From the NCBI RefSeq assembly GCF_025628895.1, contig NZ_JAOTJC010000016.1:1-64000 (forward strand): a stretch of DNA of 64,000 nt, written 5' to 3'. The DNA comes from Alteromonas salexigens (lineage in GTDB: Bacteria > Pseudomonadota > Gammaproteobacteria > Enterobacterales > Alteromonadaceae). Below, in pieces: positions 1-9,313 of this stretch. The translations under genes were made by a program, and so were the position numbers. The notes beneath the pieces were generated by a model, which was given only the letters and a program-made list of their open reading frames with translations, was not told the origin of the DNA and searched no databases. Every line of letters begins with the position of its first letter. Position 1 is the first letter of the stretch.

Positions 1-51
1 CATTTTGAGATCTCCATTGTCTCCAGTTTATTGGAAATCTCATCAATGTCA

Positions 52-79
52 TGGTGTTATTTTTGGGGGAGAGGTCAAC
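52..79 (+). repeat. 28-bp direct repeat, left copy (pairs with 63621-63648)
   Basis: These 28 bases recur exactly, in the same orientation, at 63621-63648. In both copies they can be read in a frame giving Gly-Val-Ile-Phe-Gly-Gly-Glu-Val-Asn, followed within a few to several codons by a stop. The flanking sequences differ completely. The shared block looks like a coding remnant, possibly of related toxin genes, rather than an insertion-sequence end. Confidence 0.7.
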
Positions 80-126
80 GACGATGTCAGGCAGTGAAGT
101 ACGGCATTCCCGAACAGTCCATCACG

Positions 127-403
127 TATGTTGAATTCGGGCTAAGCCAAAAATGGAGCCCTGAACAGATTTAAGGTGTAGGTAAAATGATTGGCCACCC
201 AGTCAGCCATGAGTGGATTTACGGCTACGTACAGCGAGAGAGACTAAGTAGCGGTAAGCTAAGCTGCACAAGCAGCTGAGACATAGCCGTCGTAAGTACA
301 TAAAAGGTAGCGCGCGAAGCACGTAATAATTCCGAACCGAGTTGACATTGAGCGCCGTCAGGCCATAGCATCTCTTTCAATACAAAACTGGCCGTCAAAA
401 TAA
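127..403 (+). pseudogene. Decayed IS30-family transposase fragment
   Basis: Conceptual translation starting at 127 gives the IS30 signature region (WSPEQI, then after a stop codon GHPVSHEWIYGYV and GKL), and a second frame gives IPNRVDIERRQAI. In intact IS30 transposases these segments lie between the N-terminal helix-turn-helix and the DDE core. Here they are broken by in-frame stops (for example directly after WSPEQI) and by at least one frameshift. The N-terminal domain and the catalytic DDE region are missing. No terminal inverted repeats were found. It is a dead remnant. The family call rests on motif recall, not alignment. Confidence 0.7.
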
Positions 404-432
404 ATCATCCTAGCTCTTACGGCCTCTGCCAC

Positions 433-466
433 AAAAAATGCCAATCAGCTTAACTGACTGGCATTT
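433..466 (-). terminator. Rho-independent terminator after the immunity gene
   Basis: The stem is 437-448 against 454-465: 12 bp with one mismatch around a CTTAA loop. On the minus strand it is followed by a run of T (the A-run at 433-438). It lies just beyond the stop of the minus-strand gene at 488-856, so it fits as that gene's terminator. Confidence 0.8.
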
Positions 467-487
467 AGCGTGTAAGAGCTTAAGACC

Positions 488-856
488 CTACAATCCTGGA
501 GTATTTACTCCTGTAAATTCATCCCATGACTTACAGAACTTGCGAGATTCAGTCCCCAAAAAGTTCACGAATAAACAAGCATCTACCCGTTTTTCAGAAA
601 CCGCATTAAGAAGATTCTCCAGAAAACATGTTGCAATAGCATCTTTGACCATGTCATCGCCTTCTCTCAAACAAGCTTCTACAAATAAAAACAATTCCTC
701 TCGCTTATCACTAGGTATGCAGCCAAGATTATTGACTAAATAAGAAGCAAATTCTGCCAAATCATTTGATAGCCCTGCTTCATCATCACCCCAGAATTCA
801 AGATGAGACTGCCATTCAGGCTCAAACTCAGGAACGATATTTAGAATACGGTCCAT
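488..856 (-). CDS. Putative toxin-immunity protein (DUF7674-like)
   Basis: This is a 122-residue acidic, soluble protein with no signal peptide or membrane segment. Its N-terminus (residues about 1-45, with FEPEW, then a Trp and an acidic stretch, then LAEFASYLV) resembles a small family commonly found as immunity partners of polymorphic toxins. The name is recalled from family pattern only. It starts about 20 bp after the end of a toxin-tip fragment on the same strand (877-1050), the usual toxin-then-immunity order. A strong terminator follows at 433-466. It is probably an orphan immunity gene kept to protect against related toxins. Confidence 0.6.
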   Translation of the reverse strand: MDRILNIVPEFEPEWQSHLEFWGDDEAGLSNDLAEFASYLVNNLGCIPSDKREELFLFVEACLREGDDMVKDAIATCFLENLLNAVSEKRVDACLFVNFLGTESRKFCKSWDEFTGVNTPGL

Positions 857-876
857 GATATTTTTTGCGAAATCAT

Positions 877-1050
877 TTATTGTCCCAACGCATTGCGTAA
901 ATCTAAAATAATATTCTCTGCAGCGGCACGATCACCAGAACTTGCATTAGGGTTATCTTTGAGCCATTTTGATAGAGCTCTAATCGAATTAGGTCTATAA
1001 AGACCATCAATAAGGTTACCTAACCTAGGAGCACTAACACTCGGCTTTTA
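877..1050 (-). pseudogene. Orphan C-terminal tip of a polymorphic toxin
   Basis: On the minus strand an open frame upstream of the immunity gene reads PRLGNLIDGLYRPN, then LSKWLKDNPN and a helical tail ending at a stop at 877-879. No start codon or ribosome site is visible, and the frame is closed by a stop just upstream (near 1045-1055). It is therefore a C-terminal stub, not a whole gene. Its place directly before an immunity-like gene, and next to a second toxin stub and immunity pair, is typical of orphan cassettes left behind when Rhs or CDI tips are exchanged. The toxic activity cannot be told from the sequence. Confidence 0.5.
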
Positions 1051-1120
1051 CATATGTTGTTTGAGCCGAGTGCTATAAGCTCCATGTTATGAGCGGTTAG
1101 TTGCTACACTGTTAGTAAAG

Positions 1121-1381
1121 TTAATGTAGCTCTAATTCTGGATCTATATCATCTAAGCCGATTTCACTAAGTTCTATCTCGAAAGAGTTCGCTTGTTGTT
1201 GCATTAGCGACACTACCTCATAATAAGCCATGAGGTAGCCTAGATTATAATCGGTATCTTTAGCACCGGCGGATTTGTCTTTTTCAACTTTTGCGTCCAA
1301 AGCTTTTTCTTTAAGTATCACACCTAAATCGTAAACATAATTTTTGAATTTTTCGTTTGTCATATTATCAACCTTTACCAT
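1121..1381 (-). CDS. Small acidic protein, putative immunity to the adjacent toxin tip
   Basis: This 86-residue protein has a lysine-rich N-terminal half (residues 1-45) and a strongly acidic C-terminus (IGLDDIDPELELH). There is no signal peptide or membrane segment. The ATG overlaps the 3' end of the toxin-tip reading frame (1368-1772) by 14 bp, which implies translational coupling and supports a toxin-immunity relationship. No family is recognised. A dyad with an 8-bp core and a long loop at about 1048-1073 lies downstream, but it lacks a clear T-run. Confidence 0.55.
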   Translation of the reverse strand: MVKVDNMTNEKFKNYVYDLGVILKEKALDAKVEKDKSAGAKDTDYNLGYLMAYYEVVSLMQQQANSFEIELSEIGLDDIDPELELH

Positions 1382-1772
1382 CTAGGATTCCCTGAAGAAT
1401 GCTTTGCTGTTCGCGCTGTCGTTGTATATCAGAAGGCCATTTTTTTTCAATTAATGCTTTTTGTTGTCGCGGATCTAATGAATTCCAGTCACCCTTCCCG
1501 AGTTTTTTCATCATACCCGCAGGATCTTTAATAAGAGCTTCGTGGGTATCTATTTGTTTTTGTAATTTAGTAATACCTTTTCGAAGTTCTTCTGCGGTGC
1601 GAGACAAGTTATTTTTCAAGAAGCCAGAGTGCTTTCCACCAGATTTTGCTAAATCAAATGCACTGTTAGTAACATCTCCACTATCAGTTACTCCTCTGTT
1701 CTGAACCCTATCTTGATTTCTATCTCTTTGGGCAAGCTTTCTTGCTCTTAAGAGTTTAGAGCCACTTAAAAG
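1368..1772 (-). pseudogene. C-terminal toxin fragment of an Rhs-like gene, cut by an IS3 element
   Basis: The frame is open from the IS3 boundary at 1772 to the stop at 1368, about 134 codons with no proper start. The C-terminal part (ELRKGITKLQKQIDTHE, then WNSLDPRQQKALIEKKWPSD, then DIQRQREQ) resembles a tip seen at the end of bacterial Rhs-type polymorphic toxins. This is from memory of the pattern. The upstream part is lysine- and arginine-rich and runs straight into the left inverted repeat of the IS. The gene has lost its N-terminal delivery and Rhs core, which is not on the far side of the IS, so insertion was accompanied by loss or rearrangement. Confidence 0.6.
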
Positions 1773-1839
1773 TGTAGTGGCAGACTAAACCCGAACACCG
1801 TTTTAAGTGGTAGCATTACACTTAATTACGAGGTGTTCA

Positions 1840-3002
<1,163 letters not shown>

Positions 3003-3010
3003 CCACTACA

Positions 3011-3335
3011 TAACACCATTCCATCCGCAATGAGTCATTACTCTTATTCGGTAGTTTTCGAAGTTTCTAAAACCATCCGCTCTTCTCGATAGCATTTCCA
3101 TTTTGTTGTGGAAGCCCTCTGTAATACCGTTATTACGCGTAAAACGCCACATGGCAATAATGGGCTGTAGCCACTAGGTTAGTGCCTGAGCTAGGGCTTT
3201 CAGCGGGACTGTGATACAGCTGTTCTAGTAAATCCAAGAAGCCCGGTAACTTGTAGGCCATACTTCTTTCCGTCATTGCCTTGAGCTTTACGTATCAGAC
3301 GAGTTTCTGCTTCGCCTCATATAGGGCGTGGAGAA
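3011..3335 (-). pseudogene. Decayed ISL3-family transposase, C-terminal part
   Basis: Minus-strand translation gives LHALYEAKQKLV, then a stop, then LPGFLDLLEQLYHSP. After a frameshift it continues with the characteristic ISL3 end: WRFTRNNGITEGFHNKMEML, followed by RRADGFRNFENYRIRV. Several in-frame stops and at least one frameshift make it non-functional. The 3' end abuts the right end of the IS3 element, so IS3 inserted at or near its terminus. The N-terminal zinc finger and the rest of the catalytic core could not be traced further upstream (higher coordinates). Confidence 0.7.
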
Positions 3336-4254
3336 CAGGGTATTTAGCCAAGTACACATTCAGATTCGCGGTGTTGGCTTCTCTGAATCACCAACGATAC
3401 CGCTGGACCAGGTTACGCAGACCGCGTTTCCCGCGACCTCACGGACGAGGCAACTGCCGTTTTTCAAAAAGTGGGGATTAATAGTCGCTATTTATAAATG
3501 CGGTCTGCCACGATAGTGCCGTAAGGGAATTAACCTTTCGTAATATTGCGGTAGATTCCAGGAGATTTCATGGTGGTTAGCCGAGCGTTCTTTCGTCCTC
3601 CTAAGCGTTGAAAATACTCCCATAGTGCGCTCCAAAGGTTTTTAGAAAGTATTCTGATGCGCGGTAGTGAGGCCTGATACCTACGAACGGGTGTCGGAAT
3701 TAGCAGTTGCAGGCACACCAGTGGTACTTAGCAACGAGTAGCTTAAAGGTTATCTACTGAATCCGTTGGCTTGTGTGTTTCACCTTCCGGGGGCAGCTGC
3801 CTTTAATTCTCAGCTGTTTGAGTCACGGTACATACTCAGTGGCCTGGTACTGGGCCCAGCCCAGACTTCAGTGCTGTTACGACGATAAATTCGTCGATTT
3901 TTAGTTCAGTTATGCCTCAAATAGCACCTGCGTGGGACTTCGGGTTTCTCGATTAAATGAACTTGACAAAATAGATTGATAAAGAACGATCTTCCTCGTT
4001 AATGATGAATAGCCATCAAGCGTCTAAAATTTTTACACATTTTTATAATGTACGCCCGGATCAAAAACTTAATGCTTACAAAACATGCAGTTAATCCATG
4101 GCCTATAATTTGCATAATCATGATATCTCCAAACGAAAATACACTGAATAATGTAGTGGCGTTATTTACGGACAGTTTCGCATGGAGTGGTGATTCTAAA
4201 TCTATAAAATAACCTAACAGCTTACTTATTAAAAAATTTTGTCAGAGGTCTATC
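3336..4254. other. About 0.9 kb without a recognisable gene
   Basis: Only short open stretches occur (for example 3328-3516 plus and 3530-3718 minus, both about 62 codons). None has a good ribosome site or a recognisable domain. The stretch lies between a dead transposase and an intact secreted-protein gene, and probably consists of decayed mobile or toxin DNA. The last 150 bp are AT-rich and should hold the promoter of the gene at 4255. Confidence 0.4.
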
Positions 4255-4815
4255 ATGTATAAAAAAATTTTAATGGCAGTCTTGTTATTGGCTTCAACCA
4301 GCGGTGCAAACGCTGCAGTAATTAATTTTAGCTTTACCCCCTCAGACGCAAACTTATTCAATATAAATTTGCCTACACCTACAAATACCCTGAGTGCTGC
4401 AACTTTCACCTTAAACGTAGCGGGAGACTTTAACTTCTCAAGCGAGCATTTAACATACAACGTGGAAGGTTTATTTAACGGTATAGTACTGGATAACAAC
4501 ACAGGCAATGATGCTTTTAATTTTGGTAATGGGGATGACCCCATTTCTAGTAATGCACCGAGCCCTATCGTAACAAGCTTTGCCATAATCCCACAAATAA
4601 CTTGGTTGCAAATCATCTCTGATGGCATAATTAACCTTACGTTTACTACAACTAGATTTGTAGATTGCTGTAGCGGACCAGATGTAAATCATCTATCAGG
4701 ATCTTTCCAAACTAGAAGTATTTTAGTTTCCAGCCCTTCAATATTTGCTATTTTTGTATTAGCCTTTTTAGGGGTAATATTTAGAAAAGTAACTAAGCAA
4801 AAAATCACTCACTAA
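4255..4815 (+). CDS. Secreted protein with PEP-CTERM-like sorting tail
   Basis: This 186-residue exported protein has an N-terminal signal peptide (residues 1-21, hydrophobic core MAVLLLAST, cleavage near ANA-AV). A beta-rich, Asn/Thr/Phe-rich body follows (about 22-155). The C-terminal tail is tripartite: SSPSIFA, a hydrophobic helix (IFVLAFLGVIF) and basic residues (RKVTKQK). This is the layout of PEP-CTERM/VPXXP sorting signals, here with SSPS in place of the canonical PEP. Such proteins are processed by exosortase and linked to exopolysaccharide. No exosortase gene is in the window. The coding sequence is visibly more AT-rich than the core genes from 5.8 kb on, suggesting transfer with the neighbouring mobile DNA. 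Confidence 0.7.
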   Translation: MYKKILMAVLLLASTSGANAAVINFSFTPSDANLFNINLPTPTNTLSAATFTLNVAGDFNFSSEHLTYNVEGLFNGIVLDNNTGNDAFNFGNGDDPISSNAPSPIVTSFAIIPQITWLQIISDGIINLTFTTTRFVDCCSGPDVNHLSGSFQTRSILVSSPSIFAIFVLAFLGVIFRKVTKQKITH

Positions 4816-5175
4816 TTTAATATCGATGAAAAGCATCAAGGTCATGTAGTAATTTGGCCTTGCTGCTTAGCTAATTTTTATCACTGGGACTTACAAATGT
4901 CGAACCCAATATATTGAAGTCAACGGCGGGATATAGATTTACAAAACCGGTAGCAGGCAAAAAAACTCAATATTGAAAAGTACTAAAAAAGATAATAGTA
5001 TTGCTGAGCTTACAGATTCTATCGAAAAACAATTTATAGCAAAGTGACATCGCAGTTGTTCACAAACCTTTCCTAAAGCCAACATAGCTCCGTATTTGTT
5101 CTATACTTAACCTCAGACCCTAAAGTTGTATCAGGTTCTAAATCGTTTATTCATGAAAGCGAGCAGGAGTTTGAT
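4816..5175. other. Intergenic stretch, nothing identified
   Basis: These 360 AT-rich bases lie between the PEP-CTERM-like gene and the next gene. No open frame with a ribosome site was recognised. A GAGCAGGAG-like ribosome site precedes the ATG at 5176. Confidence 0.5.
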
Positions 5176-5682
5176 ATGTCACGACATTACTACATCAGCG
5201 ATGACCTTGACGACCTGGAAAGTGTTGAAAATGAGCTGGAACAACAAGGCGTTACCCGAAACCAAATCCACGTGTTAAGTGAAAATGATGCTGAGGTCGA
5301 AAAGCATCATTTACATGCCATTACCCCGTTTTTGCGACAAGACATCGTTCACTCTTCGGAATTAGGTGCGCTTATCGGTGTGGCGATAGCCGCGCTACTA
5401 CTGTTAACAGTGTACCTCTTTGAGCTGCATACTTCGGCGGTTGGCTGGTTACCCTTTATATTCGGCGCACTAGTTATTCTGGGCTTTTGTATCTGGGAAG
5501 GAGGCATGATTGGGCTACAAATTCCCAATCAGAAATTCAGGCGTTTTCAGAAGCTGTTAAAAAAAGGCGGCCATGTGTTCTTCGTTGATACAAAAAAAGA
5601 CCAGGAAGCCAGTTTGGCCAGCGTCATCGCTAAGCACCCTAATTTACGAGAAATTACCTCAGAGAAGGCGGTGATAACTTAA
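5176..5682 (+). CDS. Membrane protein with cytoplasmic ends, unknown function
   Basis: This 168-residue protein has no named function. Residues 1-45 form a small alpha/beta-like domain starting YYISDDLDDLESVENELEQQG, which resembles the N-terminal part of stress or magnesium-transport-like small proteins of marine gammaproteobacteria. Two membrane helices follow (about residues 63-85 and 92-112), joined by a short loop. The C-terminal 50 residues are soluble and basic, with a beta-strand-like HVFFVDTKK. A plausible topology puts both ends in the cytoplasm. It stands alone, ahead of ylqF, from which it is separated by about 130 bp. Confidence 0.7.
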   Translation: MSRHYYISDDLDDLESVENELEQQGVTRNQIHVLSENDAEVEKHHLHAITPFLRQDIVHSSELGALIGVAIAALLLLTVYLFELHTSAVGWLPFIFGALVILGFCIWEGGMIGLQIPNQKFRRFQKLLKKGGHVFFVDTKKDQEASLASVIAKHPNLREITSEKAVIT

Positions 5683-5815
5683 TCATTGTTTCAGTTAACA
5701 CCAGCGGGTCGGCTTTCTTCAGTTTCTCTGTTCAACTGCGCTTTTCGATTTGGTTGCACATAGGCCGCGGGAATGCAGTAGAATACGCAAAAGCAAGAAA
5801 TTGAGGAAAGCCGAC

Positions 5816-6820
5816 GTGGCGTTACAGTGGTTTCCAGGGCATATGCATAAGGCCCTGAAAGAAATAAAAGAGTCTCTGAGTCAGGTAGATATACTGATTG
5901 AAGTATTAGACGCCCGCATCCCCTACTCCAGTGAGAATCCTGAAATTGCGAAGATCCGCGGCGATAAACCCTGTCTGAAAATTCTCAATAAATACGATTT
6001 GGCTGATCCGGAAATAACTCAGCAATGGCAGCATGAGCTGGAAAGCCAGCGAGGTGTTTTCACCGTTACCACCTCAAGCGACAAACCGGTTGAAAGCAAA
6101 CAAATTTTAGCGCTTCTTCGCGAACATTGCCCCGAGAAAGCGGCCTCAGTGAAATCAGTCAACGCCATGATCACTGGCATTCCCAATGTGGGTAAATCGA
6201 CGCTTATTAATATTCTAGCTGACCGCATTATTGCCAAAACCGGCAACGAGCCCGCTGTCACCAAAAGTCAGCAGCGCATTAACCTGAGCAACGGTATTGT
6301 GCTTTACGATACCCCGGGCGTGCTTTGGCCAAAACTGGAGAACCCCAACTCTATTTACCGGCTGGCGGCGTCCGGTGCGGTGAAAAATACCGCCATGGAA
6401 TTTGATGATGTGGGCTTCTTTGCCGCAGACTATCTGATCAAGGAGTACCCTGAATTATTGAAAGCGCGCTTTAAATTGGACGAGATCCCGGACACCGAGC
6501 TGGAGTTCCTCGAAGCGGCAGCCAGACAGCGGGGCGCTATCATGCGCGGCGGCCGGGTTAATTTACATAAAATTTGCGAAGTGCTGCTAAGCGAATTGCA
6601 ATCCGGAAAGCTGGGCAGGATCAGTCTTGAAACACCGGACATGGTGGCCCAGGAAAAAGTCGAGATGGCGGCTGCGGCTGAAAAGAAAGCGGCAGACAAA
6701 GCGAAACGTAAACAACGTTTTAAAGAAGGCTCGCTAACGCCAGAAAAGCGGGATCGTAAGGAAAAACGTACCGAGAAACGGGAAGCGCAAAGTAAACGAA
6801 TGAAAAAAAGCCGCCGTTAA
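5816..6820 (+). CDS. ylqF: Ribosome biogenesis GTPase, YlqF/RbgA family
   Basis: This circularly permuted GTPase acts in late maturation of the large ribosomal subunit. The G motifs occur in permuted order: G4 (NKYD, about residue 60), G1/P-loop (GIPNVGKS, about 121) and G3 (DTPG, about 170). The N-terminus is typical (WFPGHMHKALKEI). The C-terminal 60 residues form a highly charged Lys/Arg/Glu tail suited to RNA binding. The GTG at 5816 was chosen because an AGGAAAG site sits 5 bp upstream and the encoded start (ALQWFPGHM) matches the family. The upstream ATG-like frame from 5750 adds non-conserved residues. It is convergent with rlmE. Confidence 0.9.
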   Translation: MALQWFPGHMHKALKEIKESLSQVDILIEVLDARIPYSSENPEIAKIRGDKPCLKILNKYDLADPEITQQWQHELESQRGVFTVTTSSDKPVESKQILALLREHCPEKAASVKSVNAMITGIPNVGKSTLINILADRIIAKTGNEPAVTKSQQRINLSNGIVLYDTPGVLWPKLENPNSIYRLAASGAVKNTAMEFDDVGFFAADYLIKEYPELLKARFKLDEIPDTELEFLEAAARQRGAIMRGGRVNLHKICEVLLSELQSGKLGRISLETPDMVAQEKVEMAAAAEKKAADKAKRKQRFKEGSLTPEKRDRKEKRTEKREAQSKRMKKSRR

Positions 6821-6840
6821 TCTGTACGGAACCTGATAGT

Positions 6841-6864
6841 GTGCCGCCAGATTACTCGCGGCAC
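6841..6864. terminator. Weak hairpin between convergent ylqF and rlmE
   Basis: The 7-bp stem GTGCCGC/GCGGCAC (6841-6847 with 6858-6864) has a 10-base loop. It lies between the two convergent stops. Neither side has a strong T-run, so its role as a terminator is uncertain. Confidence 0.35.
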
Positions 6865-6874
6865 GGTTCATAGG

Positions 6875-7495
6875 CTAGCCTTTAAAACCTTTGCCTACCA
6901 GATACACTTCACGGGAGCGGGAACGGGAGGCGTCAGGTTTACGCACTATCACTTTATTGAAAGAGCGGCGAACTTCTTTAACGTATTCCTCATACCCCAC
7001 TCCCTGAAAAACCTTGGCGCAAAAGCTGCCGCCGGGTTTTAACACGTTGCGAGCCATATCCAGTGCCAGCTCTACCAGATAAATGGCGGCATACTGGTCG
7101 GTATTTTTAACGCCGCTTAAGTTAGGGGCCATGTCAGACACCACGGCGTCCGCCTGACTGCCGCTCAATGCTTCCAGGATCGCTTCATAAGGGGCTTCTT
7201 CGGTAAAGTCCCCCTGAATGAAGGTGACGCCGTTGATGGGATCCATTGGCAGAATGTCGGACGCAATCACCCTGCCGTTCTCTCCCACTGCCGGGGCCAC
7301 TATCTGCGACCAGCCACCGGGCGCAGAGCCAAGATCCACCACTACACTGCCAGGGCGATACAGGTTATCTTTTTCATTAATTTCTATCAGCTTATAGCTG
7401 GCGCGGGAGCGGTAACCATCCATTTGCGCTTTTTTCACATAGGGATCGTTAACGTGTTCGTCCATCCACTTCTTACTGGTTTTTGATCGCGCCAT
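6875..7495 (-). CDS. rlmE: 23S rRNA 2'-O-ribose methyltransferase RlmE (FtsJ/RrmJ)
   Basis: This 206-residue SAM-dependent methyltransferase modifies U2552 of 23S rRNA in the peptidyl-transferase A loop. Visible features are the SAM-binding motif [14 protein letters not shown] (about residues 55-68), the [11 protein letters not shown] motif (Asp 120s, part of the K-D-K-E tetrad) and FCAKVFQG with the catalytic Lys. The start at 7495 ([11 protein letters not shown]) matches the family; a 32-residue upstream extension in the open frame is not conserved. The usual partner ftsH is not downstream. The gene is divergent from the TrmH-family gene, with about 94 bp between the starts. Confidence 0.93.
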   Translation of the reverse strand: MARSKTSKKWMDEHVNDPYVKKAQMDGYRSRASYKLIEINEKDNLYRPGSVVVDLGSAPGGWSQIVAPAVGENGRVIASDILPMDPINGVTFIQGDFTEEAPYEAILEALSGSQADAVVSDMAPNLSGVKNTDQYAAIYLVELALDMARNVLKPGGSFCAKVFQGVGYEEYVKEVRRSFNKVIVRKPDASRSRSREVYLVGKGFKG

Positions 7496-7589
7496 GAAGT
7501 TAGCCTGCTCTGGTATCGCAAAAGGGGCGATTATTGTAAACTTGCCCGCGTAAATTGCAAAACTCTTACCCCTCAGCAGGCTCGCGAAC

Positions 7590-8333
7590 ATGAAACTAGA
7601 TGATGTTAAAAAACTGCATCAGAAGAAATACCGTGCCGAATTTGGCCATTATCTGGTTGAAGGCGAACACCTCATCGTTGAGTTACAAAAAGCGCAGAAG
7701 CATTCAGCGCATGTGCCACACATAACGCTGTATGTTACCGAGGCACGCCAGGACTGGGCGCGGGAGTTTGCAGATGACTTTCTCATTAAGGTGGTCAGCG
7801 ATAAACAGATGGCTCACCTAAGCGATACCAAAACCCCGCAGGGTGTGGTTGCGAGTGTGCCGCTCCCCGCGCCTCGCACAGCTCAGTCGGGAGAAACTAA
7901 CGAACGTTGTGTGTTTTTGCACGAAGTGCAGGATCCGGGCAATCTGGGAACAATCATGCGTAATCTTGCCTGGTTTGGTGGGTTTCGTTTGCTGCTTAGC
8001 CCTAACAGCGTAGATCCGTTCAACTCAAAAGTGGTTCGCGCCAGTATGGGCGCTATTTTTCACCTGCCTATCGAGACGGAGTTTGCTATAGAAGACCTGC
8101 CGCAACGCTTTAGTAAATTCGCGTATCTGGATCTGCAGGGCGCGAATATCAACACCCCTGAATTTGCAGACTATGAATGCTACCTGTTTGGCAATGAAGC
8201 GCGGGGTGTACCGCTGGATAATGTGGCCGGCTTGAATGCAGAGGCATTTACCATTGCCGGCAGCGGCGCTATCGACTCACTGAATCTGGCAAATTCCGTG
8301 GCTATTTGTGCCTACCAGTTGTCTGTGCAGTAA
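7590..8333 (+). CDS. TrmH/SpoU-family RNA 2'-O-methyltransferase
   Basis: This 247-residue SPOUT methyltransferase acts on rRNA or tRNA; the exact target is not predictable. Residues 1-105 form the substrate-binding part, starting [21 protein letters not shown], which is typical of the TrmH-like group. The C-terminal catalytic part has the three SpoU motifs: [13 protein letters not shown] (motif 1, with the catalytic Arg/Asn), [10 protein letters not shown] (motif 2) and [14 protein letters not shown] (motif 3). It is divergently transcribed from rlmE, which also modifies RNA, so the pair may be co-controlled from the shared 94-bp gap. Confidence 0.9.
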   Translation: MKLDDVKKLHQKKYRAEFGHYLVEGEHLIVELQKAQKHSAHVPHITLYVTEARQDWAREFADDFLIKVVSDKQMAHLSDTKTPQGVVASVPLPAPRTAQSGETNERCVFLHEVQDPGNLGTIMRNLAWFGGFRLLLSPNSVDPFNSKVVRASMGAIFHLPIETEFAIEDLPQRFSKFAYLDLQGANINTPEFADYECYLFGNEARGVPLDNVAGLNAEAFTIAGSGAIDSLNLANSVAICAYQLSVQ

Positions 8334-8435
8334 GACGCTGTTGCGCGCGAACGTGCAGGTAACGCTCCCCACACCACCACGGTAGCCGCCGACACAACGC
8401 AGGCGTGTGGGCTAGTCTCACCTGGTCAAAGAGCT

Positions 8436-9173
8436 CTACGCCGTCTTCTTAGAATGTTTAACCGCATCGTTCAATTGCTGCAGTTCCTGGTCGGTCAGGT
8501 TGCGCCATTGCCCCGGCTTCAGTTTACCCAGCTGAATATGCATTATGCGGGTACGCTTTAATTTGGTGACTTCGTACCCTAAGAAGCTGCACATGCGGCG
8601 GATTTGGCGGTTAAGTCCCTGGGTGAGAATAATACTGAACTGAAACCGCCCGCGGGCACTGACTTTACAGGGCTTAGTAACGGTGCCCAAAATAGGTACG
8701 CCCTTGGCCATTTTCGTAAGAAAGCGCTCACTGATGGGCTGGTCGACCGTGACGATATACTCTTTGTCATGGGCATTTTCAGCCCGCAGCACCTTGTTCA
8801 CGATATCGCCATCGCTGGTGAGTAATATCAGCCCTTCCGATGGCTTATCCAGTCTGCCGATAGGAAAAATACGCTTTTTATGGCCTATCGCATCAATGAT
8901 ATTGCCTTTTACATGCCGCTCGGTTGTACAGGTGATGCCTACCGGCTTGTGGTACACAATGTAGATACGATCTGACTTGTCTTTAGCCACGCCCCCAACC
9001 ACTTTACCGTCGAGCTTCACGGTATCACCGGGCTGCACTTTGGTACCCAGTTCCGGCGGTTTACCGTTTATCGTAACGCGCTGTTGCTCAATAAATTTGT
9101 CGGCCTCACGGCGAGAGCACACACCGGTATCGCTCAGATATTTGTTTAATCGCTTAGGAGGTTCAGTAGTCAT
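8436..9173 (-). CDS. rluF: 23S rRNA pseudouridine synthase RluF
   Basis: This 245-residue RsuA/RluB/E/F-class synthase is expected to modify U2604 (and, in E. coli, tRNA-Tyr U35). The N-terminal S4 RNA-binding domain spans residues 8-55 (RLNKYLSDTGVCSRREADKFI). The catalytic motif with the nucleophilic Asp is GRLDKPSEGLILLTSDGD (about residue 100). The conserved QGLNRQIRRMCSFLGYEV segment lies near 185, and the RluF-type VYHKPVGITCTTE is present. The length fits RluF rather than the shorter RluE. It is monocistronic and convergent with the preceding methyltransferase. Confidence 0.85.
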   Translation of the reverse strand: MTTEPPKRLNKYLSDTGVCSRREADKFIEQQRVTINGKPPELGTKVQPGDTVKLDGKVVGGVAKDKSDRIYIVYHKPVGITCTTERHVKGNIIDAIGHKKRIFPIGRLDKPSEGLILLTSDGDIVNKVLRAENAHDKEYIVTVDQPISERFLTKMAKGVPILGTVTKPCKVSARGRFQFSIILTQGLNRQIRRMCSFLGYEVTKLKRTRIMHIQLGKLKPGQWRNLTDQELQQLNDAVKHSKKTA

Positions 9174-9313
9174 AGCAACCAGTCATTTTCACAGCGTTAA
9201 AAGGCCTGTATGTGGCATGAATTAATCTGCGCACAGTATATCGGAAATTCATTTTTCCAGACAGTGGTTCGGGCGTGCTATGCATACCGAGCTTTGCGGC
9301 TTACACCCGAGCG

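Noticed and set aside
52..79. Attachment-site repeats of a 63.5-kb genomic island
   Set aside because: No integrase or tRNA gene lies at either end, and the enclosed genes are largely housekeeping. The repeat is better explained as shared coding remnants.
1399..1704. 101-codon plus-strand open frame over the toxin stub
   Set aside because: It is antisense to the toxin fragment, which has family motifs; this frame has none.
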